Shown here piece by piece: positions 60,311-64,000 of a stretch of 64,000 bases of DNA (positions are counted from its first letter, which is position 1; each line of letters starts with the position of its first letter). Where the stretch lies: the NCBI GenBank assembly GCA_900314925.1, contig OMXC01000011.1, positions 163,056-227,055 on the forward strand, in the 5' to 3' direction. Source of the DNA: an uncultured Bacteroidales bacterium. GTDB lineage: Bacteria; Bacteroidota; Bacteroidia; Bacteroidales; P3. The translations under genes were made by a program, and so were the position numbers. A model generated the notes under the pieces. The model was not told the DNA's origin. It worked only from the letters and a program-made list of their open reading frames with translations, and ran no database searches.

Positions 60311-61603
60311 ATGAAACCAGAACTGTTAAAAACAGTGTTTCTTGCATTACTCATTGTGTTTTTTGCTGGAGACGTGGCCGGACAGAGCACCGTACATGAG
60401 ATAATGTATTTGGCGTCCAACAACTCTTTAGTAAGAGAATATAATAGAAAGGTTGATATTATATACAATGACAACGGCACCAGGGCTTTTCTCAATGTTG
60501 ACAAGGGATCTATGAATGTGATTGAGGCCCAAATACCCAACCTGCAGTCGGTGTCGGATATGGAGATTGTGGATTCTGTGCTGTATTTCTGCGGGGTATA
60601 CGCAGGTGTACCTGTGATAGGACGTTTCAACATTAACAGTTTCTTTTTTGGAGGTGGAAGTGTCGAGGTCGTCTCGGTGGCGGGAGTCGTGTCTGGTAGA
60701 ATATCGCTGAACAAACTGGAGGTGTATTTCAGGTCCAACAAAGATGTTCACGTGTTTGTGACAGCGAGTATCTCCCCCAGTGCTCCAGGAATGGATTATT
60801 ACGCCGTGCTGGATGCCATGTACGACGGGACGGGCTGGGATATTGAATGCATCTCAGACCCCGGTGGGGGTTATGTTATGAGCGATTTGGCAATAACGGA
60901 CAACCGCCTGATGGTGGTTGGTGAGAAATCCGGACACCGTGGGGACCTCTTCAATCATTATATATTGCCCACCACGCCCACCACGCATTTGAGTGTCTCC
61001 TCGGGAGTTCCGCCAATAATGATGCACTCTAACGCCAGTGCTGTTTACCGTCCATTATCTCAGCCTATTGTAGAATACATCGGCAATAAAGAGATTGTTA
61101 CGGCCTGTTATGGCATTCTCAACTCAGACACAGGGGTTGTTATAACAAAGACAGACGAACTGGTTTCCGGCATCACGTTCTGGATATTCCCCAACGTGAC
61201 TGGCAGCACTTTGTTACGTGATTTGAGGTACGAGGCGACCAGCAAGAGGATATATATCGTCCCGGACATAAACAGCACCGTTGTAAAAGACTACATGTAT
61301 GTGTTCGATATGGCAAACGAGACGGCACAGGTATACCAGTCGGCTTTGAGAACTGTTTGTTCCGTCAGTGATAACTACAATAAAGTAAGTGTTTCGGGTA
61401 TTACACAGGGTGGGACGGTAGGTGTATGGCAAACATCCCTATCGGATTGCAGGTGTGACAGGGCATTAGACCTTAAGGTCGACCAGGCATCGGACAGTGA
61501 TGCCCCGGGAACGATGAATGTTGTTGTTGCCAGAGCCATCGCTCCCAAAATGGACATAAGCCCGGTAATTGACAAATATAAACTTGGAGTAATATGCAGA
61601 TAA
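60311..61603 (+). CDS. Secreted protein of unknown function, paralogue 1
   Basis: 430 residues. Signal peptide (cleaved near VAGQS), then a beta-rich sequence that could be a propeller: short repeats with VLYFCGVYAG, ISLNKLEVYF, WDIECISDPGGG, LYVFD-like strands. It shares a clear plan with the next gene (VDIIYNDNG, AQIPNLQSVSDMEI, YFCG-x-YAG, GRF-x-I-x-S-x-FFG), at about 40-50% identity over the first 100 residues by eye. The C-terminus has CRCD and ends in VICR; no T9SS sorting domain was seen. Start chosen at the ATG 60311 after the promoter. Function unknown. Confidence 0.8.
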   Translation: MKPELLKTVFLALLIVFFAGDVAGQSTVHEIMYLASNNSLVREYNRKVDIIYNDNGTRAFLNVDKGSMNVIEAQIPNLQSVSDMEIVDSVLYFCGVYAGVPVIGRFNINSFFFGGGSVEVVSVAGVVSGRISLNKLEVYFRSNKDVHVFVTASISPSAPGMDYYAVLDAMYDGTGWDIECISDPGGGYVMSDLAITDNRLMVVGEKSGHRGDLFNHYILPTTPTTHLSVSSGVPPIMMHSNASAVYRPLSQPIVEYIGNKEIVTACYGILNSDTGVVITKTDELVSGITFWIFPNVTGSTLLRDLRYEATSKRIYIVPDINSTVVKDYMYVFDMANETAQVYQSALRTVCSVSDNYNKVSVSGITQGGTVGVWQTSLSDCRCDRALDLKVDQASDSDAPGTMNVVVARAIAPKMDISPVIDKYKLGVICR

Positions 61604-62898
61604 ACAAGATTACCATATTGGTCCTCATGCTTCTGGCAAACCTTGCCGCATTAGGGCAAAGCGCTGTTTACGAGGCGACGGGAATGATATCAATGAATTC
61701 AATCATAAGGAATTATGACCAGGATGTCGATATTGTCTATAACGACAATGGGCAGAGTTCGTTTCTGCATGTCAACCGCACAACAGGTTCTGTTGTTGAG
61801 GCTCAGATACCCAATCTGCAGTCGGTGACAGACATGGAGATAGAGAGGAATGAGAACAAGGTGTACTTCTGTGGCCAATATGCTGGCGGCCCTGTTTTCG
61901 GGAGATTCAGCATCAGCAGCCTGTTTTTTGGTGCAGGGCAGGTGGAGATAACACCAATAAGCATTACACCGCCCATTGATTATAGTGGACCGACAGGCAT
62001 CATGACGCCTCAAAAGCTTGAAGTGCAGTATATCAATAGTGCAGACGTTCATGTGTATATAATCGGCTACGCCGAATTAACAGTACCCTACTATACTTCT
62101 GCATACACGGTTTTGTATGATGCCATGTACAACGGTACAATATGGGATATTGAACATCTGCATGAAGAAGGGGGGGACTACCTGTTCTATGACTTAGCGG
62201 TGACAAGTAATTTTTTAATGATGTTTGGAGAAAAACAAGGAGGCCAGACTGATTATTTCTGTAGTTTTAACACACCATTGACTGGACATTTATTGGCCTC
62301 AACAATGACAATGTATAGTTTCTCTCCTTCTGATTTCTATCCGATTACCAAACTTCTTACAGAAACCCTTAACGGCGACGCACATGTTACTGCTGGATAT
62401 GCGTTTTTTGACGGTGACAGCGGTATTGTGATAACAAGATATTCTGCACCAAATACTTTAACAGACAGATGGTTTCTCCATAATGTAACTATCAGTACCG
62501 GGTTTAGGGATTTGAAATACAACCCCAGCAACAACAAACTATACCTTGTGCCGGAATTAAGCCATACGGTTGTTGCAGATTTATTGTATGTATTTGACCT
62601 CACAACAGGCTCAGCGCAGGTATATCAGAGCAGCGTTCAGAATATGTGTTCGGTTGATGCTATGTACTCTAATAATGGTGCTGTGGTGTCCGGTATTTCC
62701 TCCGGAGGATATGTCAATACCTGGATTACAAACAATCCGGTTTGCAATTGCGATAAATTGTTTAATGTCGCTGTGCAAAGAAATGTTCACACAGCCATCC
62801 CGTGGGATTTATCAATGTTTGTTGGTACATTCACCCCGCTTCCTTTTTTTGAATCACCAAACAAAACATATTATGTTTTAAACACTGTATGTAGATAA
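61594..62898 (+). CDS. Secreted protein of unknown function, paralogue 2
   Basis: 434 residues, paralogous to the preceding gene over its full length, with the same opening (signal peptide, VDIVYNDNG, AQIPNLQSVTDMEI, YFCGQYAGGPVFGRF) and the same end (CNCD ... TVCR). The paired Cys residues near the C-terminus may form disulfides. The gene overlaps the previous stop by 10 bp, so the two are co-translated, which suggests a tandem duplication whose products act together or at different targets. No sorting domain and no recognised family. Confidence 0.8.
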   Translation: MQINKITILVLMLLANLAALGQSAVYEATGMISMNSIIRNYDQDVDIVYNDNGQSSFLHVNRTTGSVVEAQIPNLQSVTDMEIERNENKVYFCGQYAGGPVFGRFSISSLFFGAGQVEITPISITPPIDYSGPTGIMTPQKLEVQYINSADVHVYIIGYAELTVPYYTSAYTVLYDAMYNGTIWDIEHLHEEGGDYLFYDLAVTSNFLMMFGEKQGGQTDYFCSFNTPLTGHLLASTMTMYSFSPSDFYPITKLLTETLNGDAHVTAGYAFFDGDSGIVITRYSAPNTLTDRWFLHNVTISTGFRDLKYNPSNNKLYLVPELSHTVVADLLYVFDLTTGSAQVYQSSVQNMCSVDAMYSNNGAVVSGISSGGYVNTWITNNPVCNCDKLFNVAVQRNVHTAIPWDLSMFVGTFTPLPFFESPNKTYYVLNTVCR

Positions 62899-62911
62899 AA
62901 AACAAATTCTT

Positions 62912-64000
62912 ATGAAAAAAACATTTATAATACTATGCTTGCTTGCAAGTATTACCACACAGGCACAGTACGACACGCTGCCATATAATATTGGTATACC
63001 AAACTATTTCACGACCCACTCATTCGATTCTATGCACGCCATCTGGCACGATAACCTTTTTTGTGTCCCCCAACCAAGAAACCTATGTCTTTTCAAAAGC
63101 TCTAACGAAAACGTTAGCGGGCATGCTTTACTAATATCATCCACCCTTCCATATGCAAATAATGGAGATTACGCTTTTGGCTTTTACACAGAAAGCCCAA
63201 TACATATAATCGGTATTGCATGGTATTCTACTCCAGATAATATTGCCATTGGTCTGGTGAATTGGGATACAATTGAAGTTAAATTATTTCATCCAAGCGG
63301 TAATCATATGTCACCTATTGTGAAGAAGAGAATCGCTCACGATACATTCTCTTTCTCCAAGGTACTTGACCTTGGACGCGGATGGGATGAGTCAGATACT
63401 ACACAATGGTCTATACGTAATACTACGAGTCCACTATACGAAGTGTATTTCGACAATGAAATTGAAATTATAGACTCTCTTTACCTTTCTGTTAAATACA
63501 CATGGAACACACAAAACCTTAAAAATTGGGAGATTACAGCAGGATGGACAGAACTACATAGTCCAGGTATTCTAGAGCCAAAAGTTTTCCCGATTCAAAG
63601 TTTTCGCATGAAGGATACTCCAGGTGACGACGACCCATGGACATACGGCGAGATGCACGCCTACCCGCTACTGTTCCCCATCATAAGGCTCGACGGCGAC
63701 ACATGCCCCGAGGTGCGCGAGGTGCGCTACACGAGGGTGGGCAACAGCGCTGCGATAGCGCAGTGGGATGCCGGCACGAACCACCACGACTGGCAGCTGT
63801 GCTACGGTCCGCAGGGCTTCGACCCCGAGGGTGCTGATGTTGTAAACACCACGGTGCCGCAGCGAGCGCTGACGGGCCTGACGGCCACGGGACGCTACGA
63901 TGTGTACGTCAAGGCGCGCTGCCGTTTTGCGCGCGACGAGTGGACGCCGTGGGCTGGGCCGTTCAGCTTCAGCATGTCGGAGATAGGCATCGAGGATGGG
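62912..64000 (+). CDS. Secreted protein with FN3-like C-terminal module, partial
   Basis: 363 codons, open to the window edge. Signal peptide MKKTFIILCLLASITTQAQ, then a beta-rich N-terminal region of about 210 residues without a recognised family. From about base 63650 there is a fibronectin-type-III-like module (Cys-Pro-Glu-Val start, AIAQWDAGTNHHDWQLCYG, LTGLTATGRYDVYVKARC). It ends in SEIGIEDG, where a T9SS sorting domain usually begins. The DNA is AT-rich up to about 63600 and GC-rich afterwards, so the FN3 part has a different origin. It starts 13 bp after the previous stop, apparently in the same operon as the paralogue pair. Confidence 0.8.
   Translation, partial: MKKTFIILCLLASITTQAQYDTLPYNIGIPNYFTTHSFDSMHAIWHDNLFCVPQPRNLCLFKSSNENVSGHALLISSTLPYANNGDYAFGFYTESPIHIIGIAWYSTPDNIAIGLVNWDTIEVKLFHPSGNHMSPIVKKRIAHDTFSFSKVLDLGRGWDESDTTQWSIRNTTSPLYEVYFDNEIEIIDSLYLSVKYTWNTQNLKNWEITAGWTELHSPGILEPKVFPIQSFRMKDTPGDDDPWTYGEMHAYPLLFPIIRLDGDTCPEVREVRYTRVGNSAAIAQWDAGTNHHDWQLCYGPQGFDPEGADVVNTTVPQRALTGLTATGRYDVYVKARCRFARDEWTPWAGPFSFSMSEIGIEDG

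Overview
The window reads as chromosomal DNA of a high-GC member of the Bacteroidales (Bacteroidota). Four things support this. Promoters carry the Bacteroidota -7 box TAnnTTTG, several with TTTG 19-20 bp upstream, and Shine-Dalgarno sequences are essentially absent. There are many lipoproteins and DUF3078, DUF4296 and TonB-like envelope proteins. Secreted proteins end in type IX secretion (T9SS) sorting domains of type A and type B. The metabolic genes (methylmalonyl-CoA mutase small subunit, imidazolonepropionase, SUF genes) fit. Family or genus cannot be fixed from the sequence alone.

Layout. 1-9501 is an accessory, defence-like island: the 3' part of a DEAH helicase, an Eco57I-type DNA methyltransferase with an AT-rich specificity half, a two-TM protein, a DUF2971 protein, a small leftward gene, and an HNH nuclease paired with a DUF4062 (TIR-like) protein. 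9564-11723 holds an AAA/DUF4143 ATPase gene bracketed by long direct repeats. It sits beside two truncated genes: a 19-codon stub with an intact promoter and two operators, and a flavodoxin-type reductase. 11734-24635 is housekeeping: quinol monooxygenase-like lipoprotein, cupin, carbonic anhydrase, UDG-like protein, RecX, DUF3078 protein, SAM hydrolase, universal stress protein, flavoprotein, ABC-F, TonB and an AddA-like helicase-nuclease. 24996-30499 has mutA, a four-helix-bundle protein between repeats, lptG, sufE, a sufT-like gene and a peptide ABC permease. 30613-33526 is a cluster of small lipoproteins, followed by tRNA-Val. 33809-39169 is a leftward sufC-sufD-OmpA-like-msbA operon. 39695-46509 has ruvB, an IgGFc-binding-like T9SS protein, hutI, a lolD-like ATPase and rlmB. 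46667-58504 is one 3945-residue surface protein. It is followed by tilS, two tandem secreted paralogues and a partial FN3 protein cut by the window end.

The most unusual feature is not a gene. Four intergenic elements (13791-13884, 24729-24909, 39311-39590, 60014-60183) are built from consecutive 11-bp units in unbroken phase, up to 25 units, around a TTCAGTG/CACTGAA centre, and all lie upstream of promoters. Separately, low-complexity repeats of the kind seen between genes have entered coding sequence in frame (tilS four times, the helicase once, the signal peptide of the OmpA-like protein), and repeat arrays abut the non-ATG starts of lptG and lolD. The best candidate for an undescribed protein system is the HNH-DUF4062 pair. 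The repeat-bracketed ATPase and four-helix-bundle genes are candidates for small mobile units.
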